Positions 51,499 to 60,767 of a stretch of 64,000 bases of DNA are shown here, piece by piece. The first letter of the stretch is position 1. Each line of letters begins with the position of its first letter. This stretch comes from an uncultured Prevotellaceae bacterium (GTDB lineage Bacteria > Bacteroidota > Bacteroidia > Bacteroidales > Bacteroidaceae): assembly GCA_900318685.1 (NCBI GenBank), contig ONLL01000007.1:1-64000 (forward strand), written 5' to 3'. A model generated the notes under the pieces. It searched no databases. It was not told the origin of the DNA and worked only from the letters and a program-made list of their open reading frames with translations. Both the position numbers and the translations under genes were made by a program.

Positions 51499-53124
51499 TT
51501 AGAAATCGATTCGTCGTCCACCCATGAACTCCTCGCCAGTATCGACCAGCGAGACGACAGGCGTGGCACTGATGGAGGCGCTGACGGCATTGTCGTTGGC
51601 CCATTTGCGAAGGGCGGTGAAGTCGGCTTTGCGCATCTGGCCCATAGGCACGATGCGGCGGATGGTGGTCTCAAAGTCGCGCATCTCCAGGTCGGCAGTG
51701 GGATCGCCGTTGACCTTGCGCGAGAAAGCCTCGATGAGGGCGTCGCCTACCCATGCCTCGATCTCGGCACCTGCCAGCACGACATCCTTGCCGAAGGTCT
51801 CTTCTCCGCAGAGCCGGGCCAGACGGTCGAGGTCGAAGTGGCTCATGTCGCGCTTCAGCTTCGAGATGTGTATCTCAAGGATCTTCTTGCGCTCCTCGAA
51901 GGAGGGGAAGTCAACGAAGAAAATCTCGTCGAAGCGTCCCTTGCGCAGCAATTCTGGTGGCAGGCCGTTGATATTGTTGGCTGTAGCGAAGACGAACACT
52001 GGCTCTGTCTTCTCCTGCATCCAGGTGAGCAGGGTGCCGAAGACACGCGTCGACGTGCCGCCGTCGCTTCCTCCGCCCGTGCCGGATAGTCCTTTCTCGA
52101 TCTCGTCAATCCACAGGATGCTGGGCGCGATGGCTTCAGCAGTACGCAGAGCCAGACGGATGTTTGACTCTGACGAGCCCACCAGACCCTGGAAGATTTT
52201 TCCCATGTCGAGGCGCAATAGCGGCATGTTCCACGCTGCAGCGACGCACTTGGCTGTGAGTGACTTACCGCATCCAGGCACGCCCGTCAGCAGCACACCT
52301 TTAGGTGCCTTCACGCCGAATGCCTTTGCCGTCTCGTCGAAGCAATGGCTGCGCAGCTCGAGCCATTTCTTCAGCGTGGTCAGTCCTCCCACGTCGCTGA
52401 GGTTGAGGTTGGTGTCGATGAACTCGAGGATGCCTGACTTCTTCACGATCTGCTTCTTCTCGTTGAGCAGGTCCTTGAGATCGGCTTCGTCCAGTCTGCG
52501 GTCAGAGACGAGCGCCTTCGAGAAGCAGTTCTCAATCTCGACGTTGGTGAGTCCTATCGACGCATTGACAAAGCGCTCGATCAGGTCGTCGTTGACATCG
52601 ACGGTCACTCCCTGCACGTTGCGATAGCGGTTGACGAAATCGGTAATCTGATTCTTGATATCGTCGCGTGAGGGTAGGGGGAACTCGACGAAGGTCACCT
52701 CCTTCTGCAGGTCGTTGCTCAGCTCAAAGGCTGGCGAGACGAGGATGCAGTTGCTTTGGTAGCGGTTGCGGATATTGATGGCGAAATCCTTCAGACGGCG
52801 GCGGTAGACGGCATTGTTGGGCGTGCCCGACAGATAGCTGTGGGCATCGCAGAAGACGAAGATGCTCTTGTTGCCCTGCTCACGTGCCTTGCTCTCGCAG
52901 AAGTCGATGGCAGCCTTCAGGTCATTGGTCTTCGTGCCGGCCTCCTTGCCGTTCTGCTTCACTCCGTCGGTAGAGTTCCATACATAGAGCTCGTGATGGA
53001 TCTCCTGTGCCATTTTCTGGATCTCGACGATGGCACGCTCTTCTTCGAACGACTCTATGGCGAGTATGGGATAGCGGGCCTTGAGGTAGTTGATGATGGG
53101 TCTTTTTCTGTCCGTATTGTTCAT
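51499..53124 (-). CDS. AAA+ ATPase, Ycf46-like
   Basis: The 541-residue protein has a degenerate N-terminal RecA-like part (~15-150; PILAIESFEEERAI, IFVFCDAHSYL). One active AAA+ module follows: Walker A GVPGCGKS (281-288), Walker B ILWIDE (336-341), sensor ATANN and arginine finger in RKGRFDE, then the helical lid. This is the architecture of plastid/cyanobacterial Ycf46. It probably remodels a protein or complex in the cytoplasm. It follows the murF-alr gene by 46 bp and leads the five-gene set. Confidence 0.87.
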   Translation of the reverse strand: MNNTDRKRPIINYLKARYPILAIESFEEERAIVEIQKMAQEIHHELYVWNSTDGVKQNGKEAGTKTNDLKAAIDFCESKAREQGNKSIFVFCDAHSYLSGTPNNAVYRRRLKDFAINIRNRYQSNCILVSPAFELSNDLQKEVTFVEFPLPSRDDIKNQITDFVNRYRNVQGVTVDVNDDLIERFVNASIGLTNVEIENCFSKALVSDRRLDEADLKDLLNEKKQIVKKSGILEFIDTNLNLSDVGGLTTLKKWLELRSHCFDETAKAFGVKAPKGVLLTGVPGCGKSLTAKCVAAAWNMPLLRLDMGKIFQGLVGSSESNIRLALRTAEAIAPSILWIDEIEKGLSGTGGGSDGGTSTRVFGTLLTWMQEKTEPVFVFATANNINGLPPELLRKGRFDEIFFVDFPSFEERKKILEIHISKLKRDMSHFDLDRLARLCGEETFGKDVVLAGAEIEAWVGDALIEAFSRKVNGDPTADLEMRDFETTIRRIVPMGQMRKADFTALRKWANDNAVSASISATPVVSLVDTGEEFMGGRRIDF

Positions 53125-53170
53125 ATATGTCTATGGTTTGTCATTGTCCGTAGGGGTCATGTGCTGGTGG

Positions 53171-55621
53171 CTAGTCTTGGAAATATACGCGTTTCACACG
53201 GTTGCTAACGCCTGTGAGCACCTCATAGGGAATGGTGTCGAGCATGTTGCTGAGCACGATGACAGGCAGGTGGGCGCCGAAAATCTCGACCATGTCGCCC
53301 TCCTGGCAGTCGATGTCGGTGACGTCGATGAGCGCCACGTCCATGCAGATATTGCCTACATACTCCGCCTTCTGACCGTTGACAAGGCAGTAGCCGTGAC
53401 GGTTGCCCAGATGGCGGTTCAGACCGTCGGCGTAACCTATGGGGATGGCTGCGATGCGGCTGTCGCGAGTGAGGATGCCCTTGCGGCTGTAGCCTACGGT
53501 TTCCTCTTTCTTCACTTGTCGTATCTGCAGGATGGTAGTCTTGAGCGTTGAGACGGCTGTGAGCATGGCATTGGTGCGAGGGTCTACGCCATAGAGCCCG
53601 ATGCCCAGGCGGCACATGTCGAGCTGGCGCTCAGGGAAGTGTTCGATTCCTGCTGAGTTGCAGATGTGGCGCAGAATCTTATGGGGGAACGCTTCCTGCA
53701 GCTGTCGGCTGGCCTGGTCGAAGATTTCAAACTGCCGGCTCGAGAAGTTGTCGAAGTCATCGCTGTCGCTGCCCACGAAATGTGAGAAGACCGAGCGTGG
53801 TATGATGGCCGACTGGTGCTTCAGATGGTCGATGAGCGTGTCCATGTCTTTTGCCGGCTCAAAGCCCAGACGATGCATGCCCGTGTCGAGCTTGATATGT
53901 ACTGGCCATCCTGTGATGCCCTGTCCGCGGGCAGCCTTGATGAGTGCGTCCATCAGCCGGAAGGAGTACACCTCAGGCTCGAGGTCATAGTCGAAGAGTG
54001 TCTTGAATGACGACATCTCTGGGTTCATCACGATGATATTCTGCGTGATGCCCGCCTTGCGCAGCTCAACACCCTCATCGGCTACAGCCACAGCGAGGTA
54101 GTCGACGCGGTGCTCCTGCAGTGTCTTGGCTATCTCTACCGCTCCTGCCCCATAGGCATCGGCCTTGATCATGCACACGAGCTTGGTCTCGGGCTTCATC
54201 AGCGAGCGGTAATAGTTGAGGTTGCTGACGACGGCGTTGAGGTCTACCTCCAGGATCGTCTCGTGCACTTTCTGCTCCAGCAGTTCGCTGATACGCTCGA
54301 ATCCGAAGGAACGGGCACCTTTCAGCAGCACAATCTCATCGTGGAGAGAGCGACAGACGGCGCTTTTCAGGAATTCTTCAGTAGTAGTGAAGAAGTGCTT
54401 CTCAGCTGTTGTGAAGGCATGTGCCGATGCCGATATCTCAGGTCCGATGCCGATGAGCTTCTCCACGCCGCGTTCCTTCATCAGGCTGGCCACCTGCGCA
54501 TAGAGGGTAGCCTGAGGCTCGCCGCTCTGATAGATATCACTCAGGATGAGGGTCTTCTGCTTGTCACCACGACGCTGCATGAAGTCGAGGGCAATATCCA
54601 GCGAGTGCAGGTCGTTGTTGTACGAGTCGTTGATCAGCGTCAGCCCGTGTTGCCCTTCCTTCACCTCCAGTCGCATGGCGATGGGCTCCAGGCGGCTCAT
54701 ACGCTGGGCTATCTCCTCTGGCGTGAGTCCCAAGTAGAGGGCTACGGTGGCGCAGGTGATGGAGTTCTCAATCGAAGCCTCGTCGATGAAGGGGATGTCG
54801 TAGCTTCCCTCCACACCTTTATATATATAAGAGATGTGTCGGCCGTCGACGGTGACGAACATCGGGGCTTTCTCGCTGAACCGTGACCAGCCAATGCGCT
54901 CACCCTGATACTGTGAGCGGCGTATGCTGCGGCTCACCACATCGTCGTCCGACGGATATATGATGGCTTTGGCATCGCGGAAGAGTTGCAGCTTTTCCAT
55001 GCATTTCTCGTCCATCGAGCGGAAGTTCTCCTGATGGGCGGCTCCCAGCGAAGTGAGCACGCCGATGGTGGGCTGGATGATATCGTGCAGAGCCAGCATC
55101 TCGCCGGGCTCGCTGATGCCGGCTTCGAAGAGTGCAATCTTCGACTGCTCATTCAGCAGCCAAACTGACAACGGCACACCAATCTGTGAGTTGTAGGAAC
55201 GGGGTGAGCGTGTGGTCTTCATCGATGGCATCAGTATCTGATAGAGCCATTCTTTGACCCAGGTCTTTCCATTTGAGCCTGTGATGCCGACTACAGGTAT
55301 GATGAATTCGTCACGATGTCGCTCAGCCAGGCGCTGAAGGGCTGCCAAGGGTGAGGGGACCTTCAGGAAATTGCATCCGGCGAAAGTCTGTTCATAGTCA
55401 GGAGGCAGCTGGTCGATGACGAAGTTCCTCACGCCCCGGCGATAAAGCTCGGGTATGTAACGGTGACCGTCGTTCCTCTGTGTCCGCAGGGCAAAGAACA
55501 ATGTCTGCTCTGGAAAGCAGAGTGAGCGGCTGTCGGTGAGCAGCCATCCGATGGTGGCTGGTGTGTTGCCATAGCGTCGTGCTCCGATGAGCGTCGTTAT
55601 TTTCTCTATGTTGTAGGTCAT
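53171..55621 (-). CDS. MurF-Alr fusion (D-Ala-D-Ala adding enzyme and alanine racemase)
   Basis: The 816-residue protein joins two peptidoglycan-precursor enzymes. Residues ~1-450 are MurF, with ATP loop GITGSNGKT (112-120) and NDSYNNDLHSL. Residues ~455-816 are alanine racemase, with the pyridoxal lysine in CMIKADAYGAGA and the catalytic tyrosine in VGYSRKG. The fusion is characteristic of Bacteroidetes and links D-Ala formation to its use. The start MTYNIEKITT is preferred over a 25-codon extension that runs through the promoter. Confidence 0.93.
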   Translation of the reverse strand: MTYNIEKITTLIGARRYGNTPATIGWLLTDSRSLCFPEQTLFFALRTQRNDGHRYIPELYRRGVRNFVIDQLPPDYEQTFAGCNFLKVPSPLAALQRLAERHRDEFIIPVVGITGSNGKTWVKEWLYQILMPSMKTTRSPRSYNSQIGVPLSVWLLNEQSKIALFEAGISEPGEMLALHDIIQPTIGVLTSLGAAHQENFRSMDEKCMEKLQLFRDAKAIIYPSDDDVVSRSIRRSQYQGERIGWSRFSEKAPMFVTVDGRHISYIYKGVEGSYDIPFIDEASIENSITCATVALYLGLTPEEIAQRMSRLEPIAMRLEVKEGQHGLTLINDSYNNDLHSLDIALDFMQRRGDKQKTLILSDIYQSGEPQATLYAQVASLMKERGVEKLIGIGPEISASAHAFTTAEKHFFTTTEEFLKSAVCRSLHDEIVLLKGARSFGFERISELLEQKVHETILEVDLNAVVSNLNYYRSLMKPETKLVCMIKADAYGAGAVEIAKTLQEHRVDYLAVAVADEGVELRKAGITQNIIVMNPEMSSFKTLFDYDLEPEVYSFRLMDALIKAARGQGITGWPVHIKLDTGMHRLGFEPAKDMDTLIDHLKHQSAIIPRSVFSHFVGSDSDDFDNFSSRQFEIFDQASRQLQEAFPHKILRHICNSAGIEHFPERQLDMCRLGIGLYGVDPRTNAMLTAVSTLKTTILQIRQVKKEETVGYSRKGILTRDSRIAAIPIGYADGLNRHLGNRHGYCLVNGQKAEYVGNICMDVALIDVTDIDCQEGDMVEIFGAHLPVIVLSNMLDTIPYEVLTGVSNRVKRVYFQD

Positions 55622-55652
55622 AGTAGCTTTTCCTTTTGTTCTTTTTATGGTG

Positions 55653-55684
55653 CAAAGGTACGAAAAAAAAACGATACGGACCAA
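55653..55684 (-). promoter_or_regulatory. Promoter of the murF-alr operon
   Basis: TACCTTTG (55653-55660) and TTGG (55681-55684) on the minus strand are 20 bp apart. Confidence 0.6.
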
Positions 55685-55752
55685 CACTTTCCCCAAAATG
55701 TTTAGCGAAAGGTGCTGACTTAGCGGTCAAAAAGAATAATTAGGGCAATCTC

Positions 55753-55783
55753 TTGCCAGTTCTCGTTTTTTTTCGTACCTTTG
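55753..55783 (+). promoter_or_regulatory. Promoter of purL
   Basis: TTG (55753-55755), 20 bp and TACCTTTG (55776-55783), 37 bp before the ATG; divergent from the murF promoter. Confidence 0.6.
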
Positions 55784-55819
55784 CAGACAAATTCAAGAAA
55801 CGCATAAAGATTGATCCGT

Positions 55820-58800
55820 ATGATTCTTTTCTTCAAGACTCCGCAAAGGAGCGTCATTGCCGTAGAGGCAGACCATCAGTTGACAGCAGAGGAAGTACAA
55901 AAGTTGTGCTGGCTCTTTGGTGAAGCTGAGCTGATGGAGGGTGAAACACAGGAGGGCTTCTTCGTAGGTCCCCGTCGTGAGATGGTCACCCCGTGGTCGA
56001 CCAACGCCGTTGAGATTACTCAGAACATGAACCTGCAGGGCATCAGCCGCATCGAGGAGTATTTCCCCGTGGAGAGCCGCGATGCTGACCATGACCCCAT
56101 GCTGCAGCGCATGTATGAGGGCCTCAACCAGCGCATCTTCACCGTCAACATCCAGCCCGAGCCCATCAAGCTGGTGGACAATCTCGAGGAGTATAACGAG
56201 CAGGAGGGCCTGGCCTTGTCGCCTGAGGAGATTGCTTACCTGCATGGCCTGGAGAAGCAGAATGGCCGTCCGCTGACCGACAGCGAGATCTTCGGCTTTG
56301 CCCAGATCAACTCCGAGCATTGCCGCCATAAGATATTCGGAGGAACATTCATCATCGACGGAGAGGAGAAGGAGTCGAGCCTCTTTGCCATGATCAAGAA
56401 GACAACGCAGGAGAATCCCAACAAGATTCTCTCGGCATATAAAGACAATGTGGCTTTCGCTCAGGGGCCCGTCGTTGAGCAATTTGCTCCGAAGGACCAG
56501 TCGACGAGCGACTACTTCCGTGTGAAGGACATCGAGAGCGTCATATCGCTGAAGGCCGAGACCCATAACTTCCCCACTACCGTCGAGCCTTTCAATGGTG
56601 CTGCTACTGGCACGGGAGGCGAGATACGCGACCGTATGGGAGGCGGCACAGGCTCATGGCCCATCGCCGGCACGGCTGTCTATATGACGGCCTATCCACG
56701 CCTTTCTGACGATGAAGGTACTGAGCGTGACTGGGAGCATATCCTCCCCGTCCGTGAATGGCTCTACCAGACACCTGAGCAGATCCTGATCAAGGCATCG
56801 AACGGCGCCTCTGACTTCGGCAATAAGTTCGGACAGCCGCTCATCTGTGGCTCTGTGCTGACGTTCGAGCATCAGGAGCCTTCTGTAGGCGGCGACTCAG
56901 TCGCTGCAAACGAGACTAAGTATGCCTACGACAAGGTCATTATGCTGGCAGGTGGCGTGGGCTATGGCACGAAGCGCGACTGCCTGAAGAAGGAGCCTCA
57001 GAAGGGAAATAAGATTGTTGTCGTGGGTGGCGATAACTACCGCATCGGCCTGGGTGGCGGCTCTGTGTCGTCGGTCGATACGGGTCGCTACAGCAGTGGC
57101 ATTGAGCTGAATGCCGTGCAGCGAGCCAATCCGGAGATGCAGAAGCGAGCCTACAACCTGGTGCGTGCCCTCTGCGAGGAGGATGTCAATCCTGTCGTCT
57201 CTATCCATGATCATGGTTCGGCAGGTCATCTGAACTGTCTCTCAGAGCTGGTCGAGGAATGTGGTGGCGAGATTGACATGACCAAGCTGCCCATTGGCGA
57301 CAAGACGCTTTCGTCGAAGGAAATCATCGCCAACGAGAGTCAGGAGCGCATGGGACTGCTCATCGACGAGCGCCATATCGAGCACGTGCGGCAGATAGCT
57401 GAGCGCGAGCGTGCTCCGCTCTATGTGGTGGGCGAGACCACGGGCGACGCTCATTTCTCGTTCCGTCAGGGTGATGGCGTGAAGCCTTTCGACCTCGACG
57501 TCAGCCAGATGTTCGGACATTCTCCCAAGACCGTCATGCGTGACAACACCGTCGAGCGCCATTATGCTGACGTAGATTATTCAGGGAAAGCCGGAAACTC
57601 AGGAATCTCCGCCCAGCAATTCAACGAATACCTCGAGCGTGTGCTCCAGCTGGAGTCCGTAGCCTGCAAGGACTGGCTCACCAACAAGGTCGACCGCTCC
57701 GTGACAGGTAAGATTGCCCGCCAGCAATGTCAGGGCGAGCTGCAGCTGCCGCTCAGCGACTGCGGTGTGGTGGCCCTCGACTATCGTGGCGTGAAAGGCA
57801 TCGCCACAGCCATCGGCCATGCTCCTCAGGCAGGACTGGCATCGCCCGAGGCTGGGTCGGTGCTCTCTGTGGCCGAGGCGCTCACGAATATCGTTTGGGC
57901 TCCTCTGGCAGAAGGTATGGACTCGCTGTCACTCTCTGCCAACTGGATGTGGCCCTGCCGCTCTCAGGAGGGTGAAGACGCCCGTCTCTATGCTGCCGTG
58001 AAAGCCCTGTCCGACTTCTGCTGCGACCTGCATATCAACGTGCCTACTGGCAAGGATTCGCTGTCGCTCTCACAACAGTATCCCAATGGAGAGAAGATTA
58101 TCTCGCCGGGTACGGTCATCGTCTCCGCCGGCGGTGAGGTGTCCGACATCAAGAAGGTCGTGTCGCCGGTACTGGTCAACGACAAGCGCGCCTCCATCTA
58201 TCACATCGACTTCTCCTTCGACCAACAGCGCCTGGGCGGCTCAGCCTTTGCCCAGAGCCTGGGTAAGGTGGGCGACGATGTGCCTACGGTGAAGAATCCC
58301 GAGTACTTCGCCGATGCCTTCATGGCTGTGCAGCAGATGATTGAGAAGGGATGGATTATCGCTGGTCACGACATATCGGCAGGCGGACTCATCACCACGC
58401 TGCTCGAGATGTGCTTCGCCAATACTGAAGGCGGCATGCACGTCAACCTGCACGACATCTGTGCCGACGGCGACGTCGTGCGTACGCTCTTTGCCGAGAA
58501 CCCTGGTGTCGTCATCCAGGTCAAGGACGAGCATAAGTTCGAGTTCCGTGAGTTTATGGAGGATATGGGCATCGGCTATGCCAAGATAGGATATCCCGTC
58601 GAGAATAGCCGCACCATCGAGATCGTCTGCCCGGATAATAACTCTCAACTCTCAGCTCCCAACTCTCAAATCACCCTCGATATCAACCATCTGCGCGACG
58701 TATGGTACAAGACCAGCTACCTGCTTGACCGCCGTCAGAGCTTCAATGGCAAGGCCAAGGAGCGCTATGAAAACTATAAGCAGCAGCCCATCGAGATGCA

Positions 58801-59608
58801 GTTCACACGCAGCTTCAAGGGTACGCTGGCCAGCTACGGCCTCTCTGCCGACCGTCGCGAGGACACTGGCATCAAAGCCGCCATCATCCGCGAGAAAGGT
58901 ACGAATGGCGAGCGCGAGATGGCTTACTCGATGTATCTTGCAGGCTTCGATGTGAAGGACGTCATGATGACCGACCTCATCACAGGCCGTGAGACGCTCG
59001 ACGACATCAACTTCATAGTCTTCTGCGGAGGATTCTCCAATAGCGATGTGCTTGGATCAGCCAAGGGATGGGCAGGCGCCTTCCTTTATAATCCGAAGGC
59101 CAAGGAAGCCCTCGACCGCTTCTATGCCCGTGAGGACACCCTCTCGCTGGGCATCTGCAACGGTTGCCAGCTCATGGTCGAACTGGGGTTGCTGGGGGCC
59201 AAGGATGCCAAGATGTTGCACAACGACAGCCATAAGTTCGAGAGTGGTTTCATCTCTTTGCAGATACCTGAGAACAAGAGTGTCATGTTCGGTTCGCTCA
59301 GCGGCAGCAAACTTGGCATCTGGGTGGCTCACGGCGAGGGCAAGTTCAGCCTGCCGCAGCCGGAGAATGCATACAATGTCGTGGCCAAGTACAACTATCA
59401 CGGCTATCCTGCCAATCCCAACGGCTCCGACTACGACGTGGCAGGCATCTGCTCGGCCGACGGGCGTCATCTGTGCATGATGCCGCATCTCGAGCGTGCC
59501 ATCTTCCCTTGGCAGAATGCCTGGTATCCCTATCGTCGCCGTCATGACGAGGTGACGCCTTGGATCGAGGCCTTTGTCAATGCACGCAAATGGATTGAGC
59601 AGCGATGA
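55820..59608 (+). CDS. purL: Phosphoribosylformylglycinamidine synthase (large, single-chain)
   Basis: The 1262-residue enzyme makes FGAM from FGAR, glutamine and ATP in purine synthesis. The start is ATG at 55820 (MILFFKTPQRSV). The linker and synthetase part include INSEHCRHKIF, KAETHNFPTTVEPF and VSIHDHGSAGHLNCLSELVE. The C-terminal glutaminase has its nucleophile in LGICNGCQLM and the histidine in WVAHGEG. An unusual NSQLSAPNSQ segment near residue 945 is encoded by CTCTCAA-type heptamers. It overlaps the first chromate-transporter gene by 4 bp. Confidence 0.95.
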   Translation: MILFFKTPQRSVIAVEADHQLTAEEVQKLCWLFGEAELMEGETQEGFFVGPRREMVTPWSTNAVEITQNMNLQGISRIEEYFPVESRDADHDPMLQRMYEGLNQRIFTVNIQPEPIKLVDNLEEYNEQEGLALSPEEIAYLHGLEKQNGRPLTDSEIFGFAQINSEHCRHKIFGGTFIIDGEEKESSLFAMIKKTTQENPNKILSAYKDNVAFAQGPVVEQFAPKDQSTSDYFRVKDIESVISLKAETHNFPTTVEPFNGAATGTGGEIRDRMGGGTGSWPIAGTAVYMTAYPRLSDDEGTERDWEHILPVREWLYQTPEQILIKASNGASDFGNKFGQPLICGSVLTFEHQEPSVGGDSVAANETKYAYDKVIMLAGGVGYGTKRDCLKKEPQKGNKIVVVGGDNYRIGLGGGSVSSVDTGRYSSGIELNAVQRANPEMQKRAYNLVRALCEEDVNPVVSIHDHGSAGHLNCLSELVEECGGEIDMTKLPIGDKTLSSKEIIANESQERMGLLIDERHIEHVRQIAERERAPLYVVGETTGDAHFSFRQGDGVKPFDLDVSQMFGHSPKTVMRDNTVERHYADVDYSGKAGNSGISAQQFNEYLERVLQLESVACKDWLTNKVDRSVTGKIARQQCQGELQLPLSDCGVVALDYRGVKGIATAIGHAPQAGLASPEAGSVLSVAEALTNIVWAPLAEGMDSLSLSANWMWPCRSQEGEDARLYAAVKALSDFCCDLHINVPTGKDSLSLSQQYPNGEKIISPGTVIVSAGGEVSDIKKVVSPVLVNDKRASIYHIDFSFDQQRLGGSAFAQSLGKVGDDVPTVKNPEYFADAFMAVQQMIEKGWIIAGHDISAGGLITTLLEMCFANTEGGMHVNLHDICADGDVVRTLFAENPGVVIQVKDEHKFEFREFMEDMGIGYAKIGYPVENSRTIEIVCPDNNSQLSAPNSQITLDINHLRDVWYKTSYLLDRRQSFNGKAKERYENYKQQPIEMQFTRSFKGTLASYGLSADRREDTGIKAAIIREKGTNGEREMAYSMYLAGFDVKDVMMTDLITGRETLDDINFIVFCGGFSNSDVLGSAKGWAGAFLYNPKAKEALDRFYAREDTLSLGICNGCQLMVELGLLGAKDAKMLHNDSHKFESGFISLQIPENKSVMFGSLSGSKLGIWVAHGEGKFSLPQPENAYNVVAKYNYHGYPANPNGSDYDVAGICSADGRHLCMMPHLERAIFPWQNAWYPYRRRHDEVTPWIEAFVNARKWIEQR
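58642..58669 (+). repeat. CTCTCAA-type heptamers inside purL
   Basis: Four consecutive seven-base units (CTCTCAA, CTCTCAG, CTCCCAA, CTCTCAA) lie in frame between the synthetase and glutaminase parts, the same word as in the GH2 gene. Confidence 0.65.
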
Positions 59609-60147
59609 ACATCTACTGGCAGAGCTTCGTCACCTTCTTCAAGATTGGCATGTTCACCCTCGGCGGCGGATATGCCATGATCCCCATCATCGAGTCGGAA
59701 GTGGTCGACAAGAATAAATGGGTGAGCAAGGAGGAGTTCCTGGATCTCATAGCTATTGCCCAGAGCTGTCCGGGAGTCTTTGCCATCAACATCAGCGTGT
59801 TTATAGGCTATAAGCTGCGAAAGGTGAGGGGAGCCGTTGTCACGGCACTCGGCACGGCTCTGCCCTCTTTCTTCATCATCCTGCTCATAGCCATGTTCTT
59901 CCACCGCTTTCAGGACAACCCCGTAGTCGAGGCCATCTTCAAGGGCATACGTCCTGCTGTCGTTGCCCTGATTGCCGTGCCCACCTTCAACCTGGCCAAG
60001 AGTGCCCACATCACCTGGGCCACCTGCTGGATTCCCATCACCGGAGCGCTGGCCATCTGGCTCATGGGTGTGTCGCCCATCCTCATCATCCTCATCGCTG
60101 CCTTGGGCGGATATGTCTATGGCACCTTAATAAAGCCTACCGAATGA
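59605..60147 (+). CDS. Chromate transporter-family protein, half 1
   Basis: The 180-residue protein is a short-chain CHR-family membrane protein with ~5-6 hydrophobic segments. FKIGMFTLGGGYAMIPIIESEVV is the family's signature. It starts within the purL stop (4-bp overlap) and its end overlaps the next gene by 4 bp, so both halves should be made together and form one transporter. Chromate or another oxyanion is the family substrate; here it is unproven. Confidence 0.88.
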   Translation: MNIYWQSFVTFFKIGMFTLGGGYAMIPIIESEVVDKNKWVSKEEFLDLIAIAQSCPGVFAINISVFIGYKLRKVRGAVVTALGTALPSFFIILLIAMFFHRFQDNPVVEAIFKGIRPAVVALIAVPTFNLAKSAHITWATCWIPITGALAIWLMGVSPILIILIAALGGYVYGTLIKPTE

Positions 60148-60719
60148 TATTCCTCTACCTCTTCATTACGTTCTTCCAGATTGGGCTCTTTGGCTTTGGA
60201 GGTGGCTATGGGATGCTGTCGCTCATACAGGGTGAGGTGGTGCATCATTGGCATTGGATGACGACGTCGGAGTTTACCGATATCGTGGCCGTCAGCCAGA
60301 TGACGCCAGGCCCCATCGGCATCAATTCGGCCACTTATTGCGGCTATACGGCAGTACACAATGCCGGCATGAGCGAGGGGATGGCTGTGCTGGGATCGTG
60401 TGTGGCTACGTTTGCACTGGTGCTGCCGTCGCTCATCCTGATGATCGTCATTGCCAAGCTCTTCATCAAGTATATGAAGCACCCCAAGGTGCAGGCTGTC
60501 TTTGCCGGCCTGCGTCCTGCCGTCGTGGGACTGCTGGCAGCAGCCACTCTGCTCCTCTGCACCAAGGAGAATTTCTCCACGCCGGGCGATAATCCCTGGC
60601 AGTTCTGGATCAGCGTATTCCTCTTCCTGGCCACCTTCATCGGGACCAAGGTCTTCAAGGTCAATCCCATCAAGATGATTGTCATGTGCGGCTTTGCCGG
60701 CCTGCTTCTCTTGTATTAG
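60144..60719 (+). CDS. Chromate transporter-family protein, half 2
   Basis: The 191-residue partner has the same signature as half 1 (FFQIGLFGFGGGYGMLSLIQ) and VAVSQMTPGPIGINSATYCGY, typical of CHR proteins. It has ~6 hydrophobic segments. The paired half-length genes correspond to the two halves of long-chain ChrA, in probably inverted topology. Confidence 0.88.
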   Translation: MIFLYLFITFFQIGLFGFGGGYGMLSLIQGEVVHHWHWMTTSEFTDIVAVSQMTPGPIGINSATYCGYTAVHNAGMSEGMAVLGSCVATFALVLPSLILMIVIAKLFIKYMKHPKVQAVFAGLRPAVVGLLAAATLLLCTKENFSTPGDNPWQFWISVFLFLATFIGTKVFKVNPIKMIVMCGFAGLLLLY

Positions 60720-60767
60720 CTACTCCCAGAAACATTTATTATACTAACACTAAACCCAAACAAAAAC

